DNA of 64,000 nucleotides from Toxotes chatareus (taxonomy: Eukaryota; Chordata; Actinopteri; Toxotidae): the NCBI GenBank assembly GCA_016801885.1, contig CM028898.1:6029177-6093176 (forward strand). Reading direction: 5' to 3'. This document shows positions 11,788 to 24,799 of this stretch, piece after piece; the first letter of the stretch is position 1, and every line of letters begins with the position of its first letter. The notes below the pieces were generated by a model that saw only the letters and a list, made by a program, of their open reading frames with translations, searched no databases and was not told the DNA's origin. The position numbers and the translations under genes are program-made.

Positions 11788-12939
11788 ATGAGGGCTCCTG
11801 AGAGAGATGGCAGCTAAGCACAGCTGATCATGTTTGAAATGCACAGAGCTGCCAGTTACTAGAAAGGCTCATTAGGTACATTTGCTTTCCTATACAAACA
11901 ACAACAATACGCTCCCCCCAACACACACACACACACACCATTCTCTCTTCCTGTCTCCTTTACAAAGACAAGCTGGCATTTTCAGTTTTTGCATGACTAA
12001 CTCGAACAACTCAAAGCCAATGGGATCATGTTAAATACCTTTTTTTTTTTTTTGTCTTTGCCACAGAACTCGATCCGTCACAACTTGTCCCTCAACAAGT
12101 GTTTTAAGAAGGTCCCCAGACAAAAAGACGAGCCAGGGAAAGGAGGTTTCTGGCAGATTGATCCTCAGTATGCAGACATGTTTGTCAATGGCATCTTTAA
12201 ACGCAGGAGAATGTCTGCAAATCACTACAACAACAGCAGCACACATCGACAGAGCAAACTGGTTCAGGGTTATCACAGCACCCAAAATGGCTGCCCTTAC
12301 CAGGGGGTGGGCGGCAAACGGAAGCATCTGCCCTCTAAAAACAGCAACAAGGTGATGAGGGTAACTGAGTCCCCTCTATTAGCAACAGAAGCCCAAAAAG
12401 CAGACATCCTGAGGGGGGACTTTGACCTGGCGTCAGTGTTCGATGATGTTCTCAGCGGGAACTGTAGCACCTTTGAGGATTTGGACATCAACACAGCGCT
12501 GAGCTCCCTGGGCTGCGAGATGGAAGTTTCCATGCAGGGGAGGCAGCACTCGGCAGGACTTGGGAGGTGGTGCGGCAGCGGTGGCGGGGACCTCATGGGT
12601 CAGAGCCAGCACTTGAGCCACCATCAGCCCTACGGTTACATGGACTTGAGCGCTGCTTCAATGGAGTGCACTGTCAATATGGGAGAGCTCCATGTGCCGC
12701 AGCAGCATCCGCAGCAGCTGGACCAGGATCAGCTGCTCCAGAGCCACCACCACCTGCAGCAGTTCGACGAGCCCTCCACACTGTTCCCAGAGCAGCCTGA
12801 GGAGGCCATGCTGCAGCCCTGGGAGGAAATCAAAGAGGAGGCGCAGTCAATTCCTCTTACTCTGGATCAGGGCTTCGGCCTGTGCGAGGGCTTCTTCACG
12901 GAGATGCAGCCATGGGAGCGAGTGGAGGCCTATCTGTGA
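10721..12939 (+). CDS. foxj1b: Foxj1 forkhead transcription factor (foxj1b-type), 486 aa
   Basis: Coding exons 10721-11308 (196 codons) and 12067-12939 (290 codons plus TGA) join in phase 0. The start MPVLTSPDIANKFKEKW is the conserved Foxj1 N-terminus. The N-terminal part also holds DDSLTSLHWLQNFSI and the DSPSSPPAGDTAATGMP stretch. The forkhead domain spans about residues 150-245: KPPYSYASLICMAMQ, then helix 3 NSIRHNLSLNKCF at 197-209, then the wing DEPGKGGFWQIDPQYADMF. The intron interrupts the domain just before helix 3. The C-terminal part has an acidic DFDLASVFDDVLSGN motif (about 314-328) and a Gln/His-rich stretch (about 407-440). Foxj1 binds DNA in the nucleus and activates the motile-cilia programme. 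QYADMFVNGIFKRRRM differs from mammalian FOXJ1 (QYAERLLSGAFKKRRL, from memory) and resembles zebrafish Foxj1b and Xenopus Foxj1.2. The a/b assignment is inferred; the Foxj1 identity is firm. Confidence 0.95.
11309..12066 (+). other. foxj1 intron within the forkhead domain
   Basis: A 758-nt intron with donor GTAACC and acceptor TTTGCCACAG. It contains an unusually long TG microsatellite (11677-11785) and poly(T) close to the acceptor (12040-12053). Confidence 0.93.
11677..11785 (+). repeat. 109-bp (TG)n microsatellite in the foxj1 intron
   Basis: TG dinucleotides run for about 109 bp with one TTTG interruption near 11702. This is the longest TG tract in the window. Such tracts can adopt Z-DNA and are often length-polymorphic. 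Confidence 0.97.
12067..12939 (+). CDS. foxj1b: foxj1 coding exon 2 (second half of forkhead and C-terminus)
   Basis: The acceptor CCACAG is followed directly by AAC TCG ATC CGT CAC (NSIRH, start of the recognition helix). The frame stays open to TGA at 12937-12939, ending in a PWERVEAYL tail. A pro-rich/His-Gln-rich segment precedes the acidic PWEEIKEEAQ region, plausible as an activation domain. Confidence 0.95.
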   Translation, partial: NSIRHNLSLNKCFKKVPRQKDEPGKGGFWQIDPQYADMFVNGIFKRRRMSANHYNNSSTHRQSKLVQGYHSTQNGCPYQGVGGKRKHLPSKNSNKVMRVTESPLLATEAQKADILRGDFDLASVFDDVLSGNCSTFEDLDINTALSSLGCEMEVSMQGRQHSAGLGRWCGSGGGDLMGQSQHLSHHQPYGYMDLSAASMECTVNMGELHVPQQHPQQLDQDQLLQSHHHLQQFDEPSTLFPEQPEEAMLQPWEEIKEEAQSIPLTLDQGFGLCEGFFTEMQPWERVEAYL

Positions 12940-14640
12940 CCTTGGACATCAAACCTCATTGACTCCTAATCGACTCCCCTGATCTAAACATCGCTGACTG
13001 CTGGTCCAGCTCCATAGTACCCCTAAAAGGATAACACTGGTGACAGCTACAGCATGGTTACTTCTGCATTTCCTCCAATCATTCTACAGTACACTGCGTC
13101 TGTAATTTATTTTTTTGTAACATTTACTTGTTTCTTTGTTAAAATATAAACACAATCATATCAAACCTATCTTGAACTTGAACGGCAAACCCAGCTAACA
13201 AAGATGCCCATAATAAAAGACACTGACTATAAAGTTTATTGGTTAACATAATAAGGGACTATTTCCTGGCAGAGACTCCCATTTCTTCCTGAGGAAGTCA
13301 GGTGGTCGACAGGAAGCAGTGCGTAACGTGATGCACAGCAGACATAATGAAATGACAATACAACAGAGTAACTTTGATAAACCAAATTAAAGTTTCATGC
13401 AGACTATGAAGGATCATCTCACTCTGTAGAATGAATGGCAGTAAAAGGCTTCTTCACGAGGAAGAAGAGCTTAACCGTGGGCACATAACTGGACATCCTT
13501 TAAGTTGGATTTTATTTTGGAACTGTAAGAACTCAAATATGAGGAGACCTGTTCAACCGAGTGCTGAACTGGACTGAATTGTAAGCTACAGCTATATGAC
13601 CGCAGTGACAGAAGACAACCCAACAACCTTCTTTCAAAGCACTCTCTACAAATAAGCACTGTCACTGTGGGACTCAGACGACATACAGGATTCTATTTTG
13701 CTACATTAGCATTTAACATTTTGTACTAACATGCAGTGAAATCAGCCATTCATCTCAACTGTTGATTATGTTGTGTTATGGTGAAAGATGAAGCTGTCAG
13801 AGCAGGACGGACATGAGAAACCTTTAAATCCATAGCCTGAGATTAGAAATCAGTCACTTATAACTTTGTTATATAGTCGATTAAATATATATTCACTAAA
13901 GGATATAGTGTGAAGCTGGGCAGGAACATTTGCCATTTGTCTACAGTTATGTATTGCAAAGCAAAAAGCGGAGCTGACCTGAAATTGAGTCATGAAATTG
14001 AACATTATGCACTTTGAAAGGCAGCAGTTTTAGGAAAGCAAGACAGCTTTTTTTTCAGGATGTTTAGTTTTATTTTTTATGGTATTAAAATGGTGTTTAC
14101 TGACCATGATGAAAATGATGCATATATGCTGTAATTGTCCATATTGGTTTCTTTTTGAACAATGAACTCGACACTGCAATAAGTTTTGTTTGCTTAAATA
14201 TACTGGGGGTTTTTTCCAATATATACAAAAGTGGGCATTTGTTGATAATATTATGCCAAATTTGTTGATAAGGAATATGCAGTTCATTGGTGTTTCTGTG
14301 TTGACTAATAAGAAAAGAAGAGCATTGTGTTTTCTGTCACTGGGTGATGGATTTCTTTTTGTCCCCTATTGATTTCATTGGTGTATGTCTGTTTTTTTTT
14401 TTAATTTGTATGGTTTGTTTTCACAAATCTGAATTTCAAATTATGTATGAGGATAGTGACTACTGGTTTGGGGTGACAAATGATGAGCAGACACATAAAT
14501 TCAACTCTTGAGGGCCAGATTTTCTTATTTTATCACATTGATCAAGTTTGATACGAATTCTTTAATCTTACCATGTTATTTTCATTTGTACTTTTTTAAA
14601 GCTGTTTAAAAATGCAATCATGCCTTGATGCAATAAATGG
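12940..14640 (+). other. foxj1b: foxj1 3' UTR with alternative polyadenylation signals
   Basis: AATAAA occurs at 13212-13217, giving a 3' UTR of about 0.3 kb, and again at 14632-14637, giving about 1.7 kb. The 13.7-14.64 kb stretch is AT-rich with ATTTA and poly(T) runs, as is usual for long 3' UTRs. Which site is used cannot be decided here. Confidence 0.5.
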
Positions 14641-17600
14641 TGTCAATTAAAGAATGAACAGTAACACAAACATGTATCCTTCAATTGTCATTGTGAAATA
14701 TCAGAGATTAAAACATGAACACATGATGGAAGGTGTATGTATACTGCTGAGGTCAGGATTATTGTTTGGGTTAGAGCTCTGTGTGTGCAGTCAAGAGATA
14801 AAAGTCTATCAGGGTTTATCATTAATCAACACAGACAGGCCTGAACTTGCTTGGCATTTAAAATATACAGGGGGTAGATGGCATATCCACCAGTACAATA
14901 TTAAGTGATAAGCCATGTTAGGCAATCACAAATTCTACCTTCAGACTTACATGTAAGTGAAGTGTGTATTTAACTCTATGATCATTATTCAGACAACAAC
15001 ACTCATAACTGCACTGAACCCACCAGTGTCTGAGGTCAGAGTGGTTTTCAGACAGAGTGAAGTAGGTATCATGTCATACAAGATTACAAATATAAAAATA
15101 CATTTCTGTGCAAAAATTAAGAGTCTACAGTCTTGCTAGCAGCTCTGAGAGACTACTATGCTTACTATTGCTAATTAGCACTACAGCTGAGGCTCATGGG
15201 AATGCTATTAGTTTTGCAAGTATTTGGTCATAAACTAAAATGGGGACAAAATGAAACGTTGGCTTGATGATAGCACTAGATGAAAAGTCAGAGGATCGCC
15301 AAAGTTATTACAGTTTATCCTGAGGGGAACATGAATGTCTGATCCACATTTCATCACAATCTATCCAACAGTTGTTGTTTTGCTCCAAACCACAAATGTG
15401 AACCTCATGTTCACACTTGAGAAGTCACCAAGATTCACCCCTTGGTGACCATGAATATCTATAGGTTTAGATATTTCTCTGGATAAGAGAAAATGTTGAT
15501 CTGTTGGTGACACGTTGGTGGAGAAAAAAGAAAAAATGTGTGTAAAAGCAAGAAAGGTTTAGGGATAAAAGAAATGGAATAAATAAATATCAGAAAATAC
15601 AAGAAGAATATGATCAACAACTCCCTAAGCAACACTTTTGCCAACTCCAAATTACTGCCATAGACAATAAATACACACTTCACTGACAGAAAACATTTAT
15701 TGGTGCAGAGGTAATCACAGACAGACTCCAGCAAAATATATATGCATCCTCTAAAATCAAAAAGCTTGTGTTAGAGAGGATTAAGATTGTATATTTACAG
15801 TATGGGAATAGTTGAAGGCCGTGCATCCACCTGGGTGGTGCACTCACCATGTTGACCCTGCATCAGAGCATTTACTACAAAAACAGACAGATCTTGTAGC
15901 TGTTCGAAAATGCCCTCAAACCTTAGCACCACATCTCATCTCAACCTTTTCCAGGATTTTCATTGCATGCCCTGTATGAAAATGTGCTTTTCCACCTCAA
16001 ATCTCTTTTTAATTGAAATTGTTGGGGGGAAAAGGGGAGAAATGCGGCTTATCCCCGTCCCTCCGGCCCACGGCCCCCAGCGCCGACAGGTCATGTGTGG
16101 AAATCTCCAGGAATGGGTGGAATAACTCAGATTCCTTGAAACAGCAGGGACTGCAACAAGATTCTAGGCCGAGGTGTGCGACCACTGACCACCCTGCACG
16201 GAGAAAATTACTCCAGCTGATAGAGAGGCTGATTCTCTGGCAGCTTCAGACAATTTTGTACCAGTTACAGGCCTGGAGGTCACCTCTGTTAGCAGAGGAA
16301 ATGGGAGAGTTGGAGAAGAAACACAAGTGTTACAGTCACTGTCAAGTGGAAGGTTAAAGAGGCATCCATTACTCTCGAATGTGTGTGTGTGTGTGTGTGT
16401 GCAACATGTGTGAACCTTCACATTTGTCTCTGTTTGTCCGCGACCGTGTGCACATTTGCTTGTGTGCGGTTACATTATATGCCCATAATGTTTGTGTTGG
16501 TCCACAGATTTCTTTGTCTGCACTCACGCTGATGTGTGCGCTGCCCGCTGAGCGTGTGTGTACACGGCTGCAATTGGGGCCCCGTGGTGGCCCAGATAAC
16601 ACTATCTCTGTGGAGCCAGAGCCCCGTGGTTCTATTCAGCATGGTGGATGAGAGGCTGGGACTGCCCAGCACGCGGACCTGCTCAAAGAAGGAGGAACAA
16701 GCTGGGCTGTCACTGTAGGCTAACCTGGCTTATAATGCTTTATAACCCCCTCCCTGGTGCCCCCTCTGGGAGGCCCTGCATCAGTCTCTGTATTTGTGTA
16801 TGCGTGTGTTAGCTTGGGAAGGTTACACAGTGGAGGGCACAAGCAGAAACAGAGACAAGAAGAGGGTGTGTTCTGTCTTTTATTGCCATCATGGCACCCT
16901 CTGGACTGCTCCTGATTAGAGTCAGGCATAAACAGGGTCAACCAGCTTTGCTAAAGAAGCACCCCTCCCAGCGTGACATAGACACAGGTTTCAGCTCCCC
17001 ATTTATTGGGGATAGCCACAGAGCTATTCTTTATGGGGCAGAACAGATAGAAGACACATGATGGCGGGGGGCCCTCACTAATTAGATCCTTCATTGTGTC
17101 ACAAAGAAAAAAGTGGCAGTGGATAAATGCCCTAAGCCTGTTTTATAGCCCCTTAGGAACCCCTGAGTGTGCATGATTACACGTACAGGTTAAGTGTTAG
17201 ATCACTCGATGAATGAAATTTCCTGGTCGCTACATGTAGGCAAATAATCACACGCATATATCAGGAAAGAACCTTCAGTAGGAGTCACCTTCATCTCTCC
17301 GAACTGGCGGGAAATTGTCATCCATCTCTGGTTTCCAAGCCTTCATCACATATTGATAAGGGAAAAAGACTGGGATGATATTCAGTGGACAGACCATCCA
17401 TTAATGCCTCTCCAGACTGGTCTGACAGGAGAGGAGGGGCTTAAGCAGGAAACACACCTAAATAGTCTTTCTGAAAGACTGTTGTTTATGCATGAAATGC
17501 TAATTCGGTTTCCATTTAGATGGCCTGTTCCATTTAGAAAGGAACTGTGGATGGTAAATTAGAATAAAAGGACTGCGGTGTAGCAGGGTAAGGGGGTTTT

Positions 17601-19710
17601 CTTTCATTTACAAAGATAGCGGTTTTACCTACTTGCATAAGTGGTCCAAGTGTTCACATGGTCATGTTTACATACAATAAGAACAGGATCATTACTATGA
17701 GAGCTGAATGTTTCTTGGCATTGTCCCTCATCAAAAGCCGTATTGGTGGAGTTTTTGTCCAGAAGAGCCTTTATTCCTCCGAATGTGGTGATGACTAATG
17801 AAGACTGGATATCCAATTTGCCAGTGCGCCATGAAACCCACACAGAAACCCTCTAGATTTTTGTTTCAGTTTTGATGTGCTAATTTTATTTATTCAGAGC
17901 ATGTAGCGCAGATAAATGCAGGGGTGCAAATGAGTGCAAACACAATTGCTCACACACAGATGGCAATTATAGAGGTTCTTTAAGGCCAAAGAGGCTGTAT
18001 TCACCCACTGTATTCACGGTGCGCAGGGTTTATATGTGACATTCATTGTGTCTCTTATTCTTTTTCCTCCCCTGCTTCTCTCGGCCTGTTTCTGTAACGA
18101 TCCTCACCAGAGGTGGGGCTGTAACATGTGGAAAATATACTCAGGACTGGACATTAGCTACAGGGTACAGCGACATTACAAACCATTTCCATCTGTTATG
18201 CTCCTGAGTGCTCAAAGTGCCTTTTCCACGAGGGCCTTGACCTTTACATTTTTCTTGTACTCCACACAGCAGACCTTCCATGTCTGCCCCTCAGTGACAG
18301 TGTTGCTGAGTGAGTGAGGTTAACTTTGCAGAGAACCTTCTCAGTGCAGCATTGCAGAGCACATCGCACATCTCCTGAACGGTCCTGTGAACTCCTGCTT
18401 GTGCACTGAATTTCCACTGGGAAGATGATGGGTGTCATATGTCCAATTGTTTCCCATTAGCTCTTAGCACCTGATATATGCACATATACTACTTTATCCT
18501 ATGGCATTGTATTTTCAGTACATCTCATTTTAATTCTTCATCAGACTTTATTATTAATATACAGCATTATGGTATGCTTTGTTATTATATGTTGTATCAT
18601 AGCAGTGCACATCAACATAACCTCTGTAAACTATAACCCTGCAGGTCTCTGATTTTTTTTTTTTTTTTTTTGATTATTTATAGTTATTAATTTAATTCAG
18701 TTTAATCTACTTTCATTAACCAACTTCATTGCTGACATCTGGTTATGTTTCAACGTAGCTAAAAAGCATTATCACACAGGTTGTATAATGAAAAGAAAGT
18801 TCTTTAAGGCAGCTCTAAAGACCTGGTCACAACAGCAAGTGACAGGGAAATTTATTAACTCCATTAATCACGATGGTTCCACTGAAATTAATTAATGTCT
18901 GTGATTTAAATGCTGGTGTGGTCACACCTTAAGAGTGTGCATGCTCCATAACATTCGCCTGGAAAACACAATATTCATAAGAAAATTTTATAAATTGTTT
19001 TACAATAAAGCAACTTGTGTGACAGCACATACAGTGTGTGTGTTCTTATGGCCTATGTGTGTGTGTGTGTGTGCATCTTGGCATCCACCACTCGGTCACT
19101 GAAAGACATTCTTGCCCCGTGCCTTCGGTCTCTGTGGTCGCAGGGAGCCGCTGATTGTCCCACAGGCAGACAGGAGGAGGACACACAGCTGCCACACATA
19201 CACACAACACACACATAAACATGCATAGCACAGAAACAATCGTTCACACAGACTACAGGCAGTCACAGATTACTCAGGCTCACAGATACAAATGCATGAA
19301 CCCTCACCACAGTCAAACACTCACACACACACACACACACTCATGCCCACACACAGAGGGCTAGCCAGAGGGCAGCGTGTCAGGAGGGTGAGCACGGACG
19401 AGAGTGTAGAAAGCGAGCCAGGACAGCGCTGGAGCTCTGCCACTCACACAGCGTCAATCTCAGTGCCAAGGAGCAGAACAGAAAACAAGCCTGGACCAAC
19501 CCTCTCAATCTGGCCTGCTGCTCTGCCTGATTCTCAGCCAGGAAACTCCTGGTTAGAAAACATCTTCGCTCCAGAATTCATCTGGAGCTGTCCACATCCA
19601 GCTTCGACTTACGAAGCGCAACTTTCTGTCACTGAGGCAGCTGAATGTTCTCTTAGTGCTGTCTTGTCTGAGATGGACGAGTTGCTTCAGAAGTTGTTGG
19701 TTATCTAGAT
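14641..19710. other. foxj1-rhbdf1 intergenic region, part 1
   Basis: No gene is recognised. It contains a LINE 3'-end fragment (about 15175-15465), (GT)n at 16379-16401, and poly(T) at 18653-18671. Unique-looking stretches at 16000-16230 and 17040-17110 (the latter with a TAATTAG homeobox-type core near 17080) could be conserved regulatory elements, but this needs alignment. Confidence 0.5.
15175..15465 (+). mobile_element. teleost LINE-like 3'-end fragment (copy 1)
   Basis: It shares TTTGGTCATAAAC, the block GCACTAGATGAAAAGTCAGAG and GAACATGAATGT with 24308-24486. A third, reverse-oriented relative is at 58385-58735. The text (CATTTCATCACAATCTATCC) matches a very common teleost repeat that I recognise but cannot assign securely to L2/CR1 or another family. 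No open frame for reverse transcriptase is present. Confidence 0.55.
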
Positions 19711-19870
19711 CAGTGGCTCCCAACTGGTTCACGTCAAACGTACCACTATACCCCTACGAGATCAGATCAGCTCAAGTACCCCTTCAATGACACAACCTGT
19801 CATGTTCCTAATGTCCTCATTTCAGTTGATTTTAAAGTAGAGGTTAACATGACATAGAAGTGATTACTGT
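19711..19870 (+). mobile_element. possible hAT-type transposon terminal fragment
   Basis: ATCAGTGGCTCCCAACTGG at 19711-19729 resembles the CAGTGGTTCCCAA terminal inverted repeat of many hAT-derived vertebrate elements. No matching opposite end was found within the next few hundred bases, so only one end is supported. Confidence 0.35.
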
Positions 19871-22800
19871 TACACTAAATCTACTAAAGATCAATATGAC
19901 ACTAGTTTCTAATCCTAAATGGATGTGTATTTTCCCCCAAAATGTGTCAGTATATGTCTTGTTTTAACTGCAAAATATAGAGTAAATCAAAATGCCATCT
20001 GCAGTCAGCCTTCAGTGAGACCTTGAATTCAGTGAAAAGTCTTTTACTATTCATCATTAGCATTTTTTTTTTTCCCGACAAGGCCATTTATGTGGTACGG
20101 AAAGATTGAGAAAGTCAAGGTGTACTGAAAAACGAAAAAGCAAAAAATAAGACAGACAAAAGACGCCAGATGTGTGTGCTTCATTTATGTATCGGCTGTT
20201 GTGTCTATTTAAGGGTGTGTGATGCTTGAATGTGTGCATCCATCCATGCGTGTGTGTCTTTGACAGCAGTACAAGGTGGTGCAGGTGTGTGTCCTTCCAC
20301 CCCCAACTATCCACGACCTCTTGAAGCCACTAGACTGCCTCCACCATCCCCTCCTCCAGACACACACACTGTCCTTAAATTCTTCTCCCTATGTCTGCAC
20401 ACCGCTGAGAGCTCTTATTTGATTAGCTGCGATTGGCGTAGTGAAGCGGTGTAGCATTTGGCTCACCGGGGGAGCTGTACACAGCGCACACACACACTTT
20501 CTGTGGGGGTTCTCACACAAAACACTCACCAAGACACATATGTGCTCCTAAGTACATTTCACATCCAGCTCTTTCTTAGTATTACAACAGCCCTGTCTCT
20601 GTCCTTTATCTGTGCATTGAAGCAATGAACAGATTTCATAGCAGAAATGTACAGTTATATATATATATATTTATATCATATATTACAGCTCCTCTGAATG
20701 TATTTGGCATTACAGTGACAAGAAAATCCCAAATATTCACCTTCAAACAGCTTCTTTAAGAGTGACTCACTGACATCTGTTTACTGACCATGACCTCATC
20801 CCTTCCTTCTCAGGAAATCACCTCTGATTACATAAGGATGACTGCAGAGCGACACCCTATCTACCAGGCCTTAGCTGCAATAACCACCAAGCTTTCAATT
20901 ATGAATGTGGGGTCAATGTGTTGGCGAGGATGCGTCTGTAAAAGGTGTGTGCAAAAGACGCAACAAACACTGGCTGTCATTGTGTCAATGTCAGACTCCC
21001 TGCGCCATTGTCTTCTCTTCATTCATCATGGACGATGCAGACAGAGACAGATCAGTTTTGATGACGGTGGCGGAGAGCACATACACGCTGGTGCGTAATC
21101 TCCCATAGGTGTTTACTTGGGTTAAGATTCATACAAAAGCATATGTTTTACATCATTTTCACATTCATTCGACCACTCAGTGACAGATTGTGCTCCAGTG
21201 GAAGAATTTGCATTTGTCTCTCCATTGTAGCCCAGCTTAAGTCTCAACTGTCCCCAAAACTGCAATTAAAGGGGTTTATTTGTAAGAATTCTTCAATTCA
21301 AACCTAAATCTGTTTACAGGTGTAGGGGAGCACTATGGCACACCACCAAAAAAGTTATATAAAGCCTTTTGTGGCTCCACAGGGAGCTGTGAGAAATTTA
21401 ATACATTTCCTCAAGTATGAAAATGAAACAAATCTGTGCGGTCAGACCTCTGTTTCCCGCTCCTCGTCTCTGCTTCAAACCAGCGGCTCGAGGCTACATT
21501 AGCTGCTTCTAGAATAACACACCCAAATCTTGGGCAGAACGGGTGGTGTTTGAGTTACATTGTGGGTAATGTTTTGACAGGGAAGAAGAATGCATGAAAT
21601 AAAAAACAAGTTTCTGTGTAACCAAGCAGAGCTTCAGTCCTGCAAAACTTAAAAGGATTTAATCACTGATTATTGATCAGACTGTGCCCCTGTTCAATTT
21701 TTTTTTTCTCTGGAAAATTATAAACGCAACAACTCGACAAAGCCCCCGGTCTGCTCCTCTGTCAAGGATACTCACAAACTGAAACGCCAAATTCATGTCA
21801 AACACAGAGCCTTAGCAATATTCATTAAACAGTCTCAAATTAAAAGTAACAGTGTGAGCTGTGTGACCTTAAAACTGGTGTTTATTCCTGCAGTTTCAGT
21901 GTGAAAGCATCCACCGCCTTTATTAAATCCTGACCCGATTGCTGAAGCTCACAGCTAATTCTGCTGTCTGAGTTAACAGGCAGGTTTTCTTCTTGAAATA
22001 ATGAACATTTTCCTCTCGTTACTTTTGTGCAGTTTGGGCACAAAAACATTTTTTTTCATGTTCATGTCTTCATAAGCTCTTACTCATTCTGGGTAGCTGC
22101 CCCCTGCATGGAAGCAAATCATCGCTCAGAAGCCCGTCTGTTGATAAAACCTAAAGCTGGAAGGTAAATGATCATATTCCTAAGTTGAGTGAGTCCCACT
22201 GTGGGTACATTGGGGTGCCGCAAATGAGCAGCTTCGTGTCCCCTGAGCCTGAGCGAGCTGAACACTCCCTTAATGAACCCTGTTAGAAATGATCAGTCAA
22301 AGGTGTGAGAAATTACTGACCAAAGCTGAGTTATTTAAAAGTTAAATTAAATCGGTGGAAATGCTGGTGTCTTATTGGCTGACAGGTCTCTGTCAGTTTT
22401 TCAGCAGATGGGGTTACAATGCTAAACAGTAGCTCACACAGTGAGAGGAAACAATGGAGGCACGCAGATACTTTTTACCAGTGAAGGGGTTGAAACTGAA
22501 GCTCATGATGTTCTGGCTTTTTTCCCTGTTGATTCCTACCTCTCCTCTCTCTCCTGCAATAGCAGCACACATTTCTCTTCACTTGGTTTTCTCTCCCTTT
22601 ACTCTTGCTCTCCCTCCCACACCTGTCCCCCGTCCACCTTCCACCACAAGGGGTTAATTAAAACTGATTGGGTCCTCTGAGACCACACCTGCCTCTGACA
22701 GGTAAGACATCAGGCTCATATGAGCTGTGTGTATTTGTGTATGTGTGTGACTCTGTGTGGATATGTGCTTAGCACATCAGTCTGTTAGCACATCAAGTGC

Positions 22801-22953
22801 TCTGCTGCTCTGAGTTCAAAGCAGTCCCATTAGAACATGATGATAGCTATTGGAGTGTGCGTTCGTTTATACATATGCATTTGTGTGTGGCCTTCAGTAT
22901 TTAACTCTGCACTTGCATGTGATTTGTGTGGGTAGACAGATATGCATTTCATT

Positions 22954-22984
<31 letters not shown>

Positions 22985-23463
22985 TCTTTTCAGAGCCACT
23001 TAAGGATCTCGCGCCTGATGGCTGATTAGACTCTGCTCGCCGGAACCAATCGCTGCTTTGCTTTAACTTCACGCCTGTCCGCCTGTCTGTCATGTAGAGA
23101 GCCACTGGAGGAGGAGACGTATATACAATTTAAACCTCATATAATGATCTTTCCGAGCACTGAGATAACGTACACAACATAAAGTATAATCAGCTGAAGT
23201 GTCATTACAGTTCCCATGAATGCTGAGAGCAAAAGCCTGCATATAGATAGTCAATGCTTGCATGAAAGTGATAAACAACAAAACAACAACAAACATGATG
23301 GCCCATATTAAGGCTGTGGTTTTGTGTGTGTGCGCGTATGTGTGTGTGTGTGTGTGTACATATTTGTTGGCAAGTGAGGTGTTTGAGTGTAAAGGCAAGA
23401 ACTTGTGTTGTATAACAGCAGCTGGCAGGGGAGAAGTGTGGCACTCACACACACACTCACACA

Positions 23464-23496
<33 letters not shown>

Positions 23497-24300
23497 CTCC
23501 CGCTGCTAGGTTGGCAAGCAGAACAGTCAAATTAGCCACTGGAGAACAAAGCGATCCAAGGCCTCCACTGGGAAAAGGTGAAGGGAAAAAAAGCAAAAGA
23601 AGAGGGAGAAAGAGAGACTGAGAGTGAGGAGGAGATGCAGCGAGAGGTGAAGAAAGAACAGCACAGACATGACAGAGAGGAGGAAGATCAGAGGCAGCAC
23701 CATGGAGTGAAGACACGATTGAGAGTTGTAAATGAATTGGAGAAAAGAAGAGCGGGGGAAAATGAGAGACAATAGGTAATTGAGAGACAGGAAGATACTG
23801 GAGAGAGCAGCAAAATTAGCCAATGTGAGTAAGGGGGTACAGTTGGTGGTATAATATGGGGAGATGACATCATGGACAAAGAAACACAGCTAAAAGACCA
23901 CGTTTTTAAATAAAAGGACAACACTGTGTCCTAAAGTGATCTTCAAGTTACTTCCAGCCAAATAAGAGAAAGTTAAAAACCAAATATGATGGCAGGCAAT
24001 AGGATACAAAGGAGTACAAACAATATGGACTGTGCAAATACTGTCAAATAATTCCACACTTATGGAATTAACCATGCATATTACAGATCTGGGAGACTAC
24101 AGTTATCATCAGTAATGACAAAATATATTGAGACCAAAAAGAACAAGGTGAGAGTAAACATGCTGTCCCTAATGGTGCAGCATGCCCTTCATGGCCAATT
24201 AGTGACCTAACAAAATGTAACCACGGCGTGACCTGCAATTGTAGAGCACTCTTGGGTCAATTGTTCCACTCTTGAACATGCAGCAGTGAATTGCATTACT
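19871..24300. other. foxj1-rhbdf1 intergenic region, part 2
   Basis: No gene is recognised. It holds (TG)n at 22953-22981 and 23326-23358, (CA)n followed by (GA)n at 23452-23494, and a (TA)n run near 20657-20670. A frame at 20811-20920 follows an acceptor-like CTTCCTTCTCAG but lacks a convincing donor or similarity. Confidence 0.5.
22953..22981 (+). repeat. (TG)n microsatellite
   Basis: About 14 TG dinucleotides; similar tracts are at 23326-23358 and, as (CA)n, 23452-23482. Confidence 0.9.
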
Positions 24301-24307
24301 CATCAAA

Positions 24308-24486
24308 ATGTATTAGGTATTTGGTCATAAACCAGTGTGGTCATGCAGCAGATGATGGTGCTAGATGAAAAATCAGAGTATCGCTAATATTTTTATAGTT
24401 CATCCTGTGATGAACATGAATGTTTGGGCCACATTTCACAGCAATCCATCTAATCACTGCTGAGACATTTCATAGTGAACCACCAC
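24308..24486 (+). mobile_element. teleost LINE-like 3'-end fragment (copy 2)
   Basis: Contains TTTGGTCATAAAC, GTGCTAGATGAAAAATCAGAG-type sequence, GAACATGAATGTTTGGGCC and ACATTTCACAGCAATCC in the same order and orientation as copy 1 at 15175-15465. It is truncated and mutated. Confidence 0.55.
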
Positions 24487-24799
24487 TCCTCTAGGATGGA
24501 TGAAAGCATCAAAGCAACCAAATTTTGTGTCAAAAATACACATTTTTTCACCGTAAAAGGTTTTTGACAGGAAGCTGTATAAGCTGCCTGATAAGCCTGC
24601 CAAGGTGTTTTGCTCAGGCAAAAAAAAAAAAAAAAAAAGTCTTCCAGAGGCATAGATTGCAATTTGCTATTATTTTTTTGTTGACATGTTCCCTGTTTGC
24701 CAACTGAGTGAGTGCCCTTCAAGTAGATCAGATTCAGAAAACATGCAGATTTAGGCATGCATGTTATTGGCTATTCACCTTTTTATAACTCCTGTGGGA

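Noticed and set aside
20811..20950. Possible plus-strand exon (EITSDYIRMTAERHPIYQAL)
   Set aside because: An acceptor-like site precedes it, but no convincing donor, partner exon or similarity exists.
23090..23716. 208-codon minus-strand open frame
   Set aside because: It is built from (TG)n, (CA)n and GA-rich simple sequence (Cys-Val, Thr-His and Leu/Ser runs).
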